This document shows positions 26,653 to 34,809 of a stretch of 37,820 nt of DNA, piece after piece. Both the position numbers and the translations under genes were made by a program. The notes below the pieces were generated by a model that searched no databases, was not told where the DNA came from, and was given only the letters and a program-made list of their open reading frames with translations. Origin of the DNA: an uncultured Lachnospiraceae bacterium (GTDB taxonomy: Bacteria; Bacillota; Clostridia; Lachnospirales; Lachnospiraceae); the NCBI GenBank assembly GCA_902496125.1, contig CABUZU010000005.1, positions 1 to 37,820 on the forward strand, read 5' to 3'. Each line of letters begins with the position of its first letter. The first letter of the stretch is position 1.

Positions 26653-28230
26653 TTATTTAATTTTTGTTGATTTTATTTTTGAATAATTTCCATAAATTGC
26701 TTTACTATTCACTGTACGATATGCACGAATCTTATAATAATAAGTTTTACCTTTCGTCAACTTTGTATTCTTGTAAGAAATCACCTTACTTTTTACAGTT
26801 TTGATACAAGTATACTTACCATTCTTACTTGTTGCACGATAAACCTTATAACCAGACGCCCCTTTTATGCTGTTCCATTTTATTGTTGCACATTTCTTAC
26901 CAGCACTCACACTCTTAAGCGTAACCTGTCCAAGTTTTGTCGCAATTTTCTTAGAACTACTGTCTTTACTATAAATGGTAGTACTACCCCATTTACTACT
27001 TTTTGCTTTTACTTTATAATAATATGTTGTACCTGTTGTAGCTGTTTCATCTGTATAAGAAGTACTTTTTACACTCTTTAACTTCTTCCAACTTCCGTTA
27101 GCTGTCCTACGATATACATCATAGCTTGTCGCATTTTTATAAGATTTCCAACTTGCTTTCACACTGTTATAAGATAATGCCTTTACAGAAATTGTAGGAG
27201 CACTAGCCTTAAATGCAGTCATTTCAGGAGTTTCTTTCACTGTCACACTACAAGTTGCTTCTAATCCGTTAATTGTTGTTGCATGAATTTTTGTAGTTCC
27301 TTTTCCTGTTCCGGTAACTACTCCATTTTTTACAGTTGCCACTGAGTTATTATCAGAAGACCAAAAAACGGTTGCCAAACTTTTCGCCGGCAAAAATGTA
27401 TAAGAAAGTTTCTCACTCTTACCTATATCTAAATCTAACTTATTCTTATTCAAAGTTAATTTATCAGGAAAATAACTCTCTAATTCTGCAAGTACATCGT
27501 CTACATCCCATTGAGATGCATCGATTGTTGCCAAAACATCCATAGCATCATTATAAGAATCTGAAAAACCCTCCATCTTTTGCCAACGCGCTTTATTTTG
27601 ATTAATTTGAGCGATATATCTGATTAATTCTGTTTTATCAGCTACTTTATAGAAGACTTTCTCCTTGCCGGTTCCAGTCATACTCTTATCTAAAGTACCC
27701 GTAAGATCTGCTCCATAAGCAAGCGTAAACATATAGCGAACTACGTCTCCATCTTCTGGAGCTTTACTCTTCATACCAACATTAACATACTTATTATTAA
27801 CATAATACATCCAACCAGAACCCTGTGTATAAGAAAATTCATACAAGCCATCTTTTTTATTTTTTTCAATTTCTAATTTCCTGCCTGATATTGTCATATT
27901 TTCCAACAAATCTTTTACACACTGTGGCATATTTTCAATTCCGCAATCTACACCTTTAATTCCTTCAAAATAATATCCGTAACTTGACTTTGTATTCTTA
28001 CTAAAGGTAAGATTTTTTTCATTAAGTATTCTTTCTAATATATCAGCATACGTTTCCCCTTCTGTAAACTCCACAATAGTAGGTTCCACAATATAATCTC
28101 CTCCTAACACAAATCGTTCCACTGTCGCTGTCACAGTTCCTTTTCCTGCTGCAAATACATTTAGATTCATCAATAATCCAAGCATTCCTGCCATCACAAT
28201 AATAGCCAAAAGTTTTAAATTCTTTTTCAT
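26653..28230 (-). CDS. Secreted DUF4430 protein with Big_2 and FN3 tail
   Basis: Secreted protein of 525 residues. Signal peptide 1-28 (MKKNLKLLAIIVMAGMLGLL onward, ending NVFAAG). Residues 34-174 are a DUF4430 domain, the fold called transcobalamin-like C-terminal: TVTATVERFVLGGDYIVEP, TYADILERIL, then the hallmark GSGWMYYVNNKYVNVGMKS and PEDGDVVRYMFTLAYGADL. Two Cys (96, 104) in this domain could pair. A helical linker (190-254) leads to a Big_2 domain (258-331) and two FN3 domains (343-525) rich in Lys and Tyr, closely similar in arrangement to the end of the 1305-residue protein. No sortase motif; the basic tail may hold it to the wall. The ATG at 28230 follows GAGGAGG. It is directly downstream of the AraC-type regulator gene (82-nt gap). 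Confidence 0.88.
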   Translation of the reverse strand: MKKNLKLLAIIVMAGMLGLLMNLNVFAAGKGTVTATVERFVLGGDYIVEPTIVEFTEGETYADILERILNEKNLTFSKNTKSSYGYYFEGIKGVDCGIENMPQCVKDLLENMTISGRKLEIEKNKKDGLYEFSYTQGSGWMYYVNNKYVNVGMKSKAPEDGDVVRYMFTLAYGADLTGTLDKSMTGTGKEKVFYKVADKTELIRYIAQINQNKARWQKMEGFSDSYNDAMDVLATIDASQWDVDDVLAELESYFPDKLTLNKNKLDLDIGKSEKLSYTFLPAKSLATVFWSSDNNSVATVKNGVVTGTGKGTTKIHATTINGLEATCSVTVKETPEMTAFKASAPTISVKALSYNSVKASWKSYKNATSYDVYRRTANGSWKKLKSVKSTSYTDETATTGTTYYYKVKAKSSKWGSTTIYSKDSSSKKIATKLGQVTLKSVSAGKKCATIKWNSIKGASGYKVYRATSKNGKYTCIKTVKSKVISYKNTKLTKGKTYYYKIRAYRTVNSKAIYGNYSKIKSTKIK

Positions 28231-28246
28231 TTATTTTCCTCCTCGC

Positions 28247-28288
28247 AAAAACTTTATAAAACAACTTTAACATACCTATAAAGTTTTT
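28247..28288. promoter_or_regulatory. Inverted repeat upstream of the DUF4430 gene
   Basis: Perfect 12-nt arms AAAAACTTTATA and TATAAAGTTTTT, 18 nt apart, lie just before the ribosome site of the DUF4430 gene. On minus a weak promoter (TTGTAA, 17 nt, TAAAGT) overlaps the repeat. It could be an operator for the neighbouring regulator, or a weak stem near the ribosome site. The stem is too AT-rich for a good terminator. Confidence 0.45.
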
Positions 28289-28312
28289 ACAAAAGGAAAA
28301 AATTGTCCAAAT

Positions 28313-29968
28313 CTACCCAATCACCGGTACAAAAAAATACATCTTTCCATCATAATAACGGACAAATGTTATCCTCTTCCAATCCATCCTCGCCATATTG
28401 TCCTTTATCCACCCCAAAAAGGCACATCGCATCATCATACGAAAGGTCTCAGGGAACCTATCCATATCGGATTCATTCTCGGTATAAAAAATCGCATACT
28501 TTCCACCAGCTAGTGTAAAAACCTTCATTCCTTCTGGTATCTGCCCAACCTCTTTTACCACCGGTCCTAATACATATTCATAGGATTTTTTTCCTTCTGT
28601 AATCACCTCGTCCCATAACGAAGCTTTATCTTTACTGTCAGCATAATCTGTCCCTTGTAAGCAATCAAAATCATTTCTATAATAAAAGTATGCACTTTCT
28701 GGAATATTAAAATCTTCTTCTTTTGGATTTATCATCTTTGCAATGACTTTTTCTTCTTCCATCGTTTGAAAAGAAACCTTTACAAATTTTTTATAGGACT
28801 CATAATATTGTACCAAATTAATTGATTCAAATTCTTCTTGCTCAAATTGTTCAACTAACCTGCGAAATTCTTCTTCGGATTTAAATTTATATTTTACTGC
28901 GACATCACTAGCTAAATGTCCTTCTTTTAATTCCATCGTTGCCATATATAATCGTCGTTGGAGAATATAATCCATAGGACTTAATCCATAATAGAGCTTA
29001 AAAATTTCTTTAAAACTCTTCTCAGAATAATAAACTTTCTTGGCTAACGATTTAATCGTAAGGTCTTCTAAAATATGCTCATCAATGCAACGCGTCCACT
29101 GTTCAATTCCATATCTCTTATTTTCATTTAATTCATCTGCTTGTCTTAGAATTGGAAAATAGATTGTGATTCTATCTTTCTCAAACTTTTCATAAACGAT
29201 TCCCATCTGATTTTGCTTTTTATTATTTGCAACTCGCCATTCATTGTAAATATATCGCATTAGAACCCTTGATAGCTTCGCCGTTTCTTTATCAGACTTT
29301 GGTCTTTTACAAGAAAAGGAAGCATAGTAAATATTGGGGATTTGAATCGTAAGTTCATCTTTTGATGGAGTCTTTCTAGGATATGCCACTACATATTGCA
29401 ATCCGGAACTTGTTTTCTCATTGTGCCAGAGTAAACCATAAAATTCACCCTCTATCGGCTGTTCACAGTGGTCTAGAGCCCATGCAGTTTTTTCAATAAT
29501 ATATTCTACAATATTCGAAAAATCTTGGTCATCAATCATTATCGATCGTCCTATTATTGTAATATTATCGCCAGTAAGATATTCAAAATCAATCTTAATT
29601 CCAAATAAATCTTGTTTGATAGGCATATCGGGAACTTCTCTGTGTTCTTTTATAAAATTCGATGGAGAGATACCCAATTCTTTTTTAAAAGCTTTTGAAA
29701 AACTAGATGAATTGGCATAGCCGGTTTGTTCTAGCATTTCTTTCCCTAATAAAAGCTCTTTTGTGATTAGTTTTGAAGCAATATCTCTTAATTTTAATTT
29801 GGTCCAATATTTAGGAAAGGGAAGTTCAAAATATTCCCGAAATATCTTTTCAAAATACCTAGTACTGTATCCAAATGCTTGTGCTACTTGTTGTGAGGTA
29901 AGGTCTTTTGTAATATTTTCCCTCATATAATATAGAATGTTTTCCATCTGCATCATTTTCTGTTTCAT
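28313..29968 (-). CDS. Tandem-duplicated AraC-type regulator with two GyrI-like effector domains
   Basis: A 551-residue transcription regulator made of two copies of the same two-domain unit: AraC/XylS helix-turn-helix (about 8-108; QQVAQAFGYSTRYFEKIFRE and GYANSSSFSKAFKKELGISP), a GyrI-like small-molecule binding domain (about 120-275), a second AraC domain (about 285-385; IKSLAKKVYYSEKSFKEIFK, YYGLSPMDYIL) and a second GyrI-like domain (about 395-551, ending GKMYFFVPVIG). Single AraC-GyrI proteins are common; two units in one chain are not. The second HTH is more divergent (DVAVKYKFKSEEEFRRLVEQ). Cytoplasmic, no signal. The ATG at 29968 follows AAAGGA. It precedes the secreted DUF4430 genes on the same strand and may control them; its ligand is unknown. 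Confidence 0.85.
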   Translation of the reverse strand: MKQKMMQMENILYYMRENITKDLTSQQVAQAFGYSTRYFEKIFREYFELPFPKYWTKLKLRDIASKLITKELLLGKEMLEQTGYANSSSFSKAFKKELGISPSNFIKEHREVPDMPIKQDLFGIKIDFEYLTGDNITIIGRSIMIDDQDFSNIVEYIIEKTAWALDHCEQPIEGEFYGLLWHNEKTSSGLQYVVAYPRKTPSKDELTIQIPNIYYASFSCKRPKSDKETAKLSRVLMRYIYNEWRVANNKKQNQMGIVYEKFEKDRITIYFPILRQADELNENKRYGIEQWTRCIDEHILEDLTIKSLAKKVYYSEKSFKEIFKLYYGLSPMDYILQRRLYMATMELKEGHLASDVAVKYKFKSEEEFRRLVEQFEQEEFESINLVQYYESYKKFVKVSFQTMEEEKVIAKMINPKEEDFNIPESAYFYYRNDFDCLQGTDYADSKDKASLWDEVITEGKKSYEYVLGPVVKEVGQIPEGMKVFTLAGGKYAIFYTENESDMDRFPETFRMMMRCAFLGWIKDNMARMDWKRITFVRYYDGKMYFFVPVIG

Positions 29969-29987
29969 TTTTCATCCTTTAGTACTA

Positions 29988-30020
29988 AGATAGCCCCCTA
30001 CAAAATTTCGGGGGCTATCT
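29988..30020 (-). terminator. Hairpin terminator after mgsA
   Basis: Eleven base pairs (AGATAGCCCCC with GGGGGCTATCT, 11-nt loop), beginning 2 nt after the mgsA stop on minus. The following tract (TAGTACT) is poor in T, so the end of the trp transcript may be leaky into the regulator gene. Confidence 0.7.
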
Positions 30021-30021
30021 C

Positions 30022-30495
30022 TTATTTAAGTTCTACTGCTCTTTTTTCAATATTTTTTCTAAAATTAATGACATCGTGATTATACTCTTTGTCCATATAT
30101 TCTGAGCGAATCATAAAGTCTGCAGTTGCCTTATTATTTGCCATCGGTATATCATAAACCTGTGCAATACGAAGAAGTGCTTTTACATCCGGGTCATGCG
30201 GTGCTGCGGTAAGTGGGTCTGAGAAGAATACAATAAAATCAATCTGACCTTCTACCACCTTTGCTCCAATCTGCTGGTCTCCACCGAGTGGACCGCTGTT
30301 ATATCCTTTTACTGATAATCCGGTCTGGTCTGTAATCATTCTAGCTGTGGTTCCAGTTCCGCAAAGTGTGTGTTTTTCTAAGATTTCCTTATTGTCTTTA
30401 CACCATTTAATTAATTCTGCTTTTTTCTTATCGTGTGCAATCAGTGCAATGTTTTTTGTTTTGCCAATTGTTAAGGTAATGAAATCTTTGTCCAT
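30022..30495 (-). CDS. mgsA: Methylglyoxal synthase
   Basis: MgsA converts dihydroxyacetone phosphate to methylglyoxal and phosphate, a phosphate-relief bypass of lower glycolysis. The 157-residue protein has the family core: IALIAHDKKKAELIKWC, LCGTGTTARMI (phosphate-binding), SGPLGGDQQIGAKVVEGQ with the catalytic Asp, and DFIVFFSDPLTAAPHDPDV; the IPMANNKATADFMI end is also typical. The ATG at 30495 has GGAG 6 nt upstream; an ATG at 30507 overlaps trpC and would include that site. It starts 1 nt after the trpC stop, so it is the last gene of the trp operon and presumably under the Trp T-box, an odd place for it. Confidence 0.94.
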   Translation of the reverse strand: MDKDFITLTIGKTKNIALIAHDKKKAELIKWCKDNKEILEKHTLCGTGTTARMITDQTGLSVKGYNSGPLGGDQQIGAKVVEGQIDFIVFFSDPLTAAPHDPDVKALLRIAQVYDIPMANNKATADFMIRSEYMDKEYNHDVINFRKNIEKRAVELK

Positions 30496-30496
30496 C

Positions 30497-31264
30497 TTAT
30501 TCTCCATTCAAGCGTTTTAACATTTCTACTTTATCCTTGCTTCTCATAAAAGTCTCACCAATAAGTACGGCATCGGTTCCATTTTCTTTTAGCTTTTTTA
30601 CATCCTCTGGTGTCTTAATTCCACTTTCTGAGACGTAAATAAATTCTGGTGGTACGAGACTGCGAAGGCGAATACTAGTTGTGACATCGACTTTAAAGGT
30701 CTTTAAGTCACGATTATTCACTCCTATAATTCTAGCTCCTGCCTTCATTGCTCGCATAACCTCTTCCTTGGTATGAGCTTCTACTAGGGCAGAAAGTCCA
30801 AGACTGTCTGCAAGTTTAATATACTCCTTTAACTGCTCATCTGTCAAGATGGCACAAATAAGTAAAACTGCACTTGCTCCAATCACCTTTGCCTCATAAA
30901 TCATATAGTCATCAATGGTAAAGTCTTTACGAAGAAGTGGAATCTTTACTGCCTTACTAATTTCCGTTAAGTATTCATTTGCGCCTTTAAAGTATTCAGG
31001 TTCGGTTAGTACGCTAATTGCACTTGCACCTGCTTGTTCATATTCTTTGGCAATTTCTATGTAAGGAAAATCAGGTGCTATTAATCCTTTTGATGGAGAT
31101 GCTTTCTTTACTTCACAAATAAAGGACATTCCTTCTTTTTTTAATGCTTTCTCAAATGGAAATTCATCCGTTACTTCCATTTCAAGTGCCGTCTTCTTCA
31201 TCTGTTCATAGGAAATCACTCGTTTTCGTTCTTTTGTCTTTGCTGCAATTTCATCTAATATCAT
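30497..31264 (-). CDS. trpC: Indole-3-glycerol phosphate synthase
   Basis: TrpC closes the indole ring from carboxyphenylamino-deoxyribulose phosphate in tryptophan synthesis. The TIM-barrel protein (255 residues) begins MILDEIAAKTKERK and has FICEVKKASPSKGLI with the catalytic Lys, SVLTEPEYFKG, PLLRKDFTIDDYMIYEA, ALVEAHTKEEV, IIGVNNRDLKTF, and YVSESGIKTPEDVK with VLIGETFMRS. The third of three clustered ATGs, at 31264, is chosen because it lies 7 nt from AGAGG; the others are too close. It overlaps neither neighbour and is not fused to trpF, which is absent. Confidence 0.96.
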   Translation of the reverse strand: MILDEIAAKTKERKRVISYEQMKKTALEMEVTDEFPFEKALKKEGMSFICEVKKASPSKGLIAPDFPYIEIAKEYEQAGASAISVLTEPEYFKGANEYLTEISKAVKIPLLRKDFTIDDYMIYEAKVIGASAVLLICAILTDEQLKEYIKLADSLGLSALVEAHTKEEVMRAMKAGARIIGVNNRDLKTFKVDVTTSIRLRSLVPPEFIYVSESGIKTPEDVKKLKENGTDAVLIGETFMRSKDKVEMLKRLNGE

Positions 31265-31274
31265 CATCATTCCT

Positions 31275-32861
31275 CTATTCATTAGAAAGTTTTACAAATT
31301 TTTCTAACTGCTCTGCTGCCTTACCACTGTCTAAGATTTCTTCAATTTGCTTCATTGCTTGTTCTAATGTAAGTTCTGGTTTTGCAATATAGAGAGCTGC
31401 ACCTGCATTTAATACCACTGCATTTCTCTTACCGCCTTTTTGACCGTTTAAGATATCTCTTGTAATCTTAGCATTTTCTTCTGGAAAGCCACCGATTAAT
31501 TCATCCTTGCTGCAACGAGCCATACCAAATTGTTCTGGTGTGATAACATAACTGCTAAGCTTGCCATCTCGAATTTCACAAACACTTGTTGGTGCACTTG
31601 CTGAGATTTCATCAAGTCCATCTTGTCCAAAAACTACCATACCATTTTTAACACCGAGGTTTGAAAGTACCTTCGCCATTGGATCTACAAGGTCTTCGGA
31701 ATAAACACCCATTAACTGCATATTGGCACCTGCTGGATTGGCTAGTGGTCCTAAGATATTAAAGATGGTTCGAATACCCAGTTCTTTACGAACGGGTGCT
31801 ACATACTTCATAGAGATATGATAGTTTTGTGCAAATAAGAAACAAATACCAATCTCTTTTAATAACTCCTGACTTTTCTCTGGGGATACGGTAATATTTA
31901 CTCCTAATGCTTCTAAAACATCTGCTGCACCGCATTTACTAGATGCTGCACGATTGCCATGTTTCGCTACTGGCACACCTGCTGCGGATACTACAAGTGA
32001 AGAAGTGGTTGAAATATTAAAGGAATTTGAACGGTCTCCACCGGTTCCTACAATCTCTAATACATCCATATCGTGTAATAATTTTACACAATGTTTTCTC
32101 ATCCCAGATGCACAAGCGGTAATTTCGTCAATAGTTTCTCCCTTCATAGAAAGTGCGGTTAAAAATGCACTGGTCTGAATATCGGAAGTATCACCACTCA
32201 TAATTTCGTCCATACAGTCCTCTGCCATTTCATAAGATAAATCCTGTTTATCTGCTAATCGAATAATTGCCTCTCTTATCATTTTTTTACTCCTCCTTAT
32301 TGATAAAAAATTTTGCATCATCTGTTTTCCTTGTGGGGTCATAATAGATTCTGGATGGAATTGTAATCCAAAGACTGGATATTCTTTATGGGCTACTGCC
32401 ATAATTTCTCCATCATCACTAACGGCAATGACTTTTAACACATCAGGAAGTGTTTCTTTAATCCCTGCTAGGGAATGATATCTTGCTACTGGAACTTCTT
32501 TTGGCAATCCTTTAAAAATTGGATTGGTGGTATCAACACTGGCAATGGATTGCTTGCCATGCATAAGCTCCTTCGCATAGGATACGGTTCCACCAAACGC
32601 TTCAAAAATGGATTGATGTCCCAGACAAACACCTAAAATTGGAATCTTTCCTGCAAAATATTTTACCACATCGATACAGATTCCTGCATCGGATGGCTTT
32701 CCAGGTCCTGGTGATAATAAAATGGCTTCCGGTGCCATCTGTTCGATTTCTTTAATGGTCTTTTCATCATTACGAATGACCGTAATGTCGGGATTAATTG
32801 TACCGACTAACTGATATAAATTGTAAGAAAAGCTATCGTAATTATCAATTAATAAAATCAT
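31275..32861 (-). CDS. trpGD: Anthranilate synthase glutaminase fused to anthranilate phosphoribosyltransferase
   Basis: One reading frame of 528 residues joins two enzymes. Residues 1-190 are the TrpG glutamine amidotransferase: [28 protein letters not shown] with the nucleophilic Cys, and [12 protein letters not shown] with His and Glu of the triad; it feeds ammonia to TrpE. Residues 194-528 are TrpD ([20 protein letters not shown] start; [19 protein letters not shown] loop; [30 protein letters not shown]), which attaches phosphoribosyl to anthranilate. The join SIRRSKK is short, and no stop or ribosome site separates the halves. The same fusion exists in enterobacteria. The ATG overlaps the trpE stop (ATGA), with GGAGG inside trpE. 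Confidence 0.96.
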   Translation of the reverse strand: MILLIDNYDSFSYNLYQLVGTINPDITVIRNDEKTIKEIEQMAPEAILLSPGPGKPSDAGICIDVVKYFAGKIPILGVCLGHQSIFEAFGGTVSYAKELMHGKQSIASVDTTNPIFKGLPKEVPVARYHSLAGIKETLPDVLKVIAVSDDGEIMAVAHKEYPVFGLQFHPESIMTPQGKQMMQNFLSIRRSKKMIREAIIRLADKQDLSYEMAEDCMDEIMSGDTSDIQTSAFLTALSMKGETIDEITACASGMRKHCVKLLHDMDVLEIVGTGGDRSNSFNISTTSSLVVSAAGVPVAKHGNRAASSKCGAADVLEALGVNITVSPEKSQELLKEIGICFLFAQNYHISMKYVAPVRKELGIRTIFNILGPLANPAGANMQLMGVYSEDLVDPMAKVLSNLGVKNGMVVFGQDGLDEISASAPTSVCEIRDGKLSSYVITPEQFGMARCSKDELIGGFPEENAKITRDILNGQKGGKRNAVVLNAGAALYIAKPELTLEQAMKQIEEILDSGKAAEQLEKFVKLSNE

Positions 32862-34342
32862 TCGTCTAGTCCTCCTTGTGCCATTTCTAAAGCTTTTAAG
32901 GCTGCTCTTGCCTTATTAATACATTCTTGGTATTCGGTCTCTGGTACGCTGTCTGCTACAATTCCTGCACCAGAACGAACATAGACCTTATTATTTTTCT
33001 TATAAGCAATACGGATGGCAATTGCAGTATCTAGATTTCCAGTAAAATCAATATATCCAATGGCTCCACCATAAATACCACGTTTATTTTTCTCTAATTC
33101 ATTAATAATCTCGCAAGCTCGAATCTTCGGTGCACCAGACAAAGTTCCTGCTGGAAGTACGGCATCTACTGCATCTAGTGCATCTTTATCCTCTCTTATC
33201 GTTCCTTTTACTGTAGAACCAATATGCATAACGTGAGAATATTTTAATACATCCATATATCGTTCCACTTCTACCGAACCAAATTTACTAATCTTACCTA
33301 AGTCGTTTCGTCCAAGGTCTACTAACATATTGTGTTCGGCACATTCCTTCGGGTCTTTTCTTAGTCCCTCTTCTAATTGTCTATCTTCTTCTTCATTTCG
33401 TCCTCTTGGTCTGGTTCCTGCAAGTGGGAAGGTATGTAAGGTACCATCTTGTAACTTTACAAGCGTTTCTGGTGAAGCACCGGCAATCTCCATATCCTCT
33501 CCTGAGAAATAAAACATATATGGTGATGGATTAATGGTACGAAGCACACGGTAAGTATCAAATAGACTTCCTTCAAAATCAGCTTCTAAACGGTTTGAAA
33601 GTACGACTTGGAAGATATCTCCTTCACGAATATAGTGTTTCGCCTTTTCTACCATCTGACAGTATTCTTCTTTACTAAATAATGCTTTGATATCAGATTT
33701 TAATACACCCTTTTGAATCTTAGCAGGTTCTCCTGTACGAACTAGATGAATCATTTTTTCTAATTCCATCTGTGCACGGTTGTATTCGGTTTCTATACCA
33801 GTTTCCTCTTCAATATCCATATTGACAATGAAGAGCATCTTGTTTTTAAAATGGTCAAATACAATGACCTTATCAAAGAGCATTAAATCGACATCTTTGA
33901 ACTTCTCTTCATCTCCAGCCTCTAGTTCTAGCTTTGGCTCACTGTACTTAATGTAATCATAAGCAAAATAGCCTACAAGCCCACCGGTAAAGGAAGGAAA
34001 TCCTTCAATCTTTGGACTTTTATTCTCTTCAATAATCTTACGGATATACTCTGCTGGATGAGTGGTCTCCATTGTTAGCTTCATTCCTGCATTGACGGTT
34101 AATTTACCATTCATACAGATAAGCTCTAACTTGGGGTCGAATCCTAAAAAGGTGTAACGTCCCCATTTTTCTGAGTTCTCAATACTTTCTAGCATATAAC
34201 AGTGATTGCTTACACTCTTTAATACTCGCAACACTTCAATTGGTGTCTTAAAATCAGAATAAATCTCTCTTAAAATTGGCACTTTTTTGTATTCATGAAG
34301 TGCTGCAATTTCTTTTACTTGTTCTAACTTTGGCTGTAACAT
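32858..34342 (-). CDS. trpE: Anthranilate synthase component I
   Basis: TrpE forms anthranilate from chorismate with ammonia supplied by TrpG, the first step towards tryptophan. The 494 residues contain the tryptophan-feedback region near the N-terminus ([20 protein letters not shown]), [87 protein letters not shown] and [20 protein letters not shown]. These argue for a complete, feedback-sensitive enzyme. A GGGGGAG site precedes the ATG. It is the first gene of the operon, behind a T-box leader and a 150-nt hairpin element. trpF, trpB and trpA are not found in the window. Confidence 0.97.
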   Translation of the reverse strand: MLQPKLEQVKEIAALHEYKKVPILREIYSDFKTPIEVLRVLKSVSNHCYMLESIENSEKWGRYTFLGFDPKLELICMNGKLTVNAGMKLTMETTHPAEYIRKIIEENKSPKIEGFPSFTGGLVGYFAYDYIKYSEPKLELEAGDEEKFKDVDLMLFDKVIVFDHFKNKMLFIVNMDIEEETGIETEYNRAQMELEKMIHLVRTGEPAKIQKGVLKSDIKALFSKEEYCQMVEKAKHYIREGDIFQVVLSNRLEADFEGSLFDTYRVLRTINPSPYMFYFSGEDMEIAGASPETLVKLQDGTLHTFPLAGTRPRGRNEEEDRQLEEGLRKDPKECAEHNMLVDLGRNDLGKISKFGSVEVERYMDVLKYSHVMHIGSTVKGTIREDKDALDAVDAVLPAGTLSGAPKIRACEIINELEKNKRGIYGGAIGYIDFTGNLDTAIAIRIAYKKNNKVYVRSGAGIVADSVPETEYQECINKARAALKALEMAQGGLDE

Positions 34343-34381
34343 TACATCTCCCCCTTTTTATTTTAGTCTATGGATGCTTAC

Positions 34382-34531
34382 GAATTGCTCCGTTGCAGAG
34401 CAACTCACGCAATTCTACAAACATTCGAAATTCGCTGATTTACTACGTAAATCGCAATTTCTCATGTTTGGCGGGTCCCAAGCTCAAAACCCTTGCCGTG
34501 CAAGCACGACCGGCTTTTGAGTTTTTGACCC
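34382..34531. repeat. Three-hairpin structured element (probable intergenic repeat or RNA motif)
   Basis: Between the T-box terminator and trpE lie three consecutive inverted repeats. H1 (34473-34531): GGGTC/GACCC, CTCAAAA/TTTTGAG and CGTGC/GCACG nested. H2 (34418-34470): CAAACAT/ATGTTTG outer arms and GATTTAC/GTAAATC inner arms around a 3-nt loop, nearly paired throughout. H3 (34382-34415): GAATTGC/GCAATTC with inner GTTGC/GCAAC. No coding signal is convincing here. Such compact GC-richer palindromic blocks in an AT-rich genome are typical of dispersed intergenic repeats; whether this one is multicopy or a regulatory RNA cannot be decided from one window. Confidence 0.7.
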
Positions 34532-34545
34532 TAGCATCATAATAT

Positions 34546-34591
34546 AAAAAAACTCGCCCCTGACAAAGATTATTCTTTGTCAGGGACGAGT
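34546..34591 (-). terminator. T-box terminator stem
   Basis: On minus, ACTCGTCCCTGACAAAG pairs with CTTTGTCAGGGGCGAGT over 17 bp (one G-T pair, 6-nt loop) and runs into seven T. This is the OFF structure of the tryptophan T-box. Confidence 0.93.
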
Positions 34592-34766
34592 CTTCTTTTA
34601 CCCGCGGTGCCACCCTGTTTGAAGCCTCAATAAAGACTTCCACTTTCATGGCGTCTTACGACAATACCTAGCGGGCCCATTTGACAACCTGCGTTCTATT
34701 CGGTTCACACCTATCCGAACTCTCTGTGAGTGCACAACTGCCTTTACTTCCGCATCATCGGCGTAT
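34546..34766 (-). ncRNA. T-box riboswitch leader, tryptophan type
   Basis: A T-box leader senses uncharged tRNA directly and decides between terminator and antiterminator. The T-box core AGGGTGGCACCGCGGG is at 34601-34616 on minus. Upstream, stem I can be drawn: basal GCGG with CCGC, a specifier loop, GGCAG with TTGTC, and the distal part with GTTCGG/CCGAA. The 3' side of the specifier loop reads AAATGGG, placing a TGG codon (34677-34679) for tryptophan, in agreement with the trp genes downstream. The leader ends in the 17-bp terminator. Codon assignment is from a hand-drawn fold. Confidence 0.93.
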
Positions 34767-34772
34767 GTGAAT

Positions 34773-34801
34773 ACTTTACAACAAAACTCAGATGAAATCA
34801 A
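34773..34801 (-). promoter_or_regulatory. Promoter of the trp operon T-box leader
   Basis: On minus TTGATT, 17 nt, TAAAGT, in the short gap after pckA and ending a few bases before the T-box stem I. No terminator hairpin is visible between pckA and this promoter, so pckA transcripts may also reach the T-box. Confidence 0.6.
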
Positions 34802-34809
34802 GGTTTTTT

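Noticed and set aside
28247..28288. Terminator after the AraC-type regulator
   Set aside because: The stem has only one G-C pair and the T tract lies within the stem; an operator or weak stem is more likely.
34276..34542. Open frames on both strands across the gap before trpE
   Set aside because: They cover the nested hairpins and part of trpE, have no ribosome site and show no protein-like composition; the palindromes explain the open frames.
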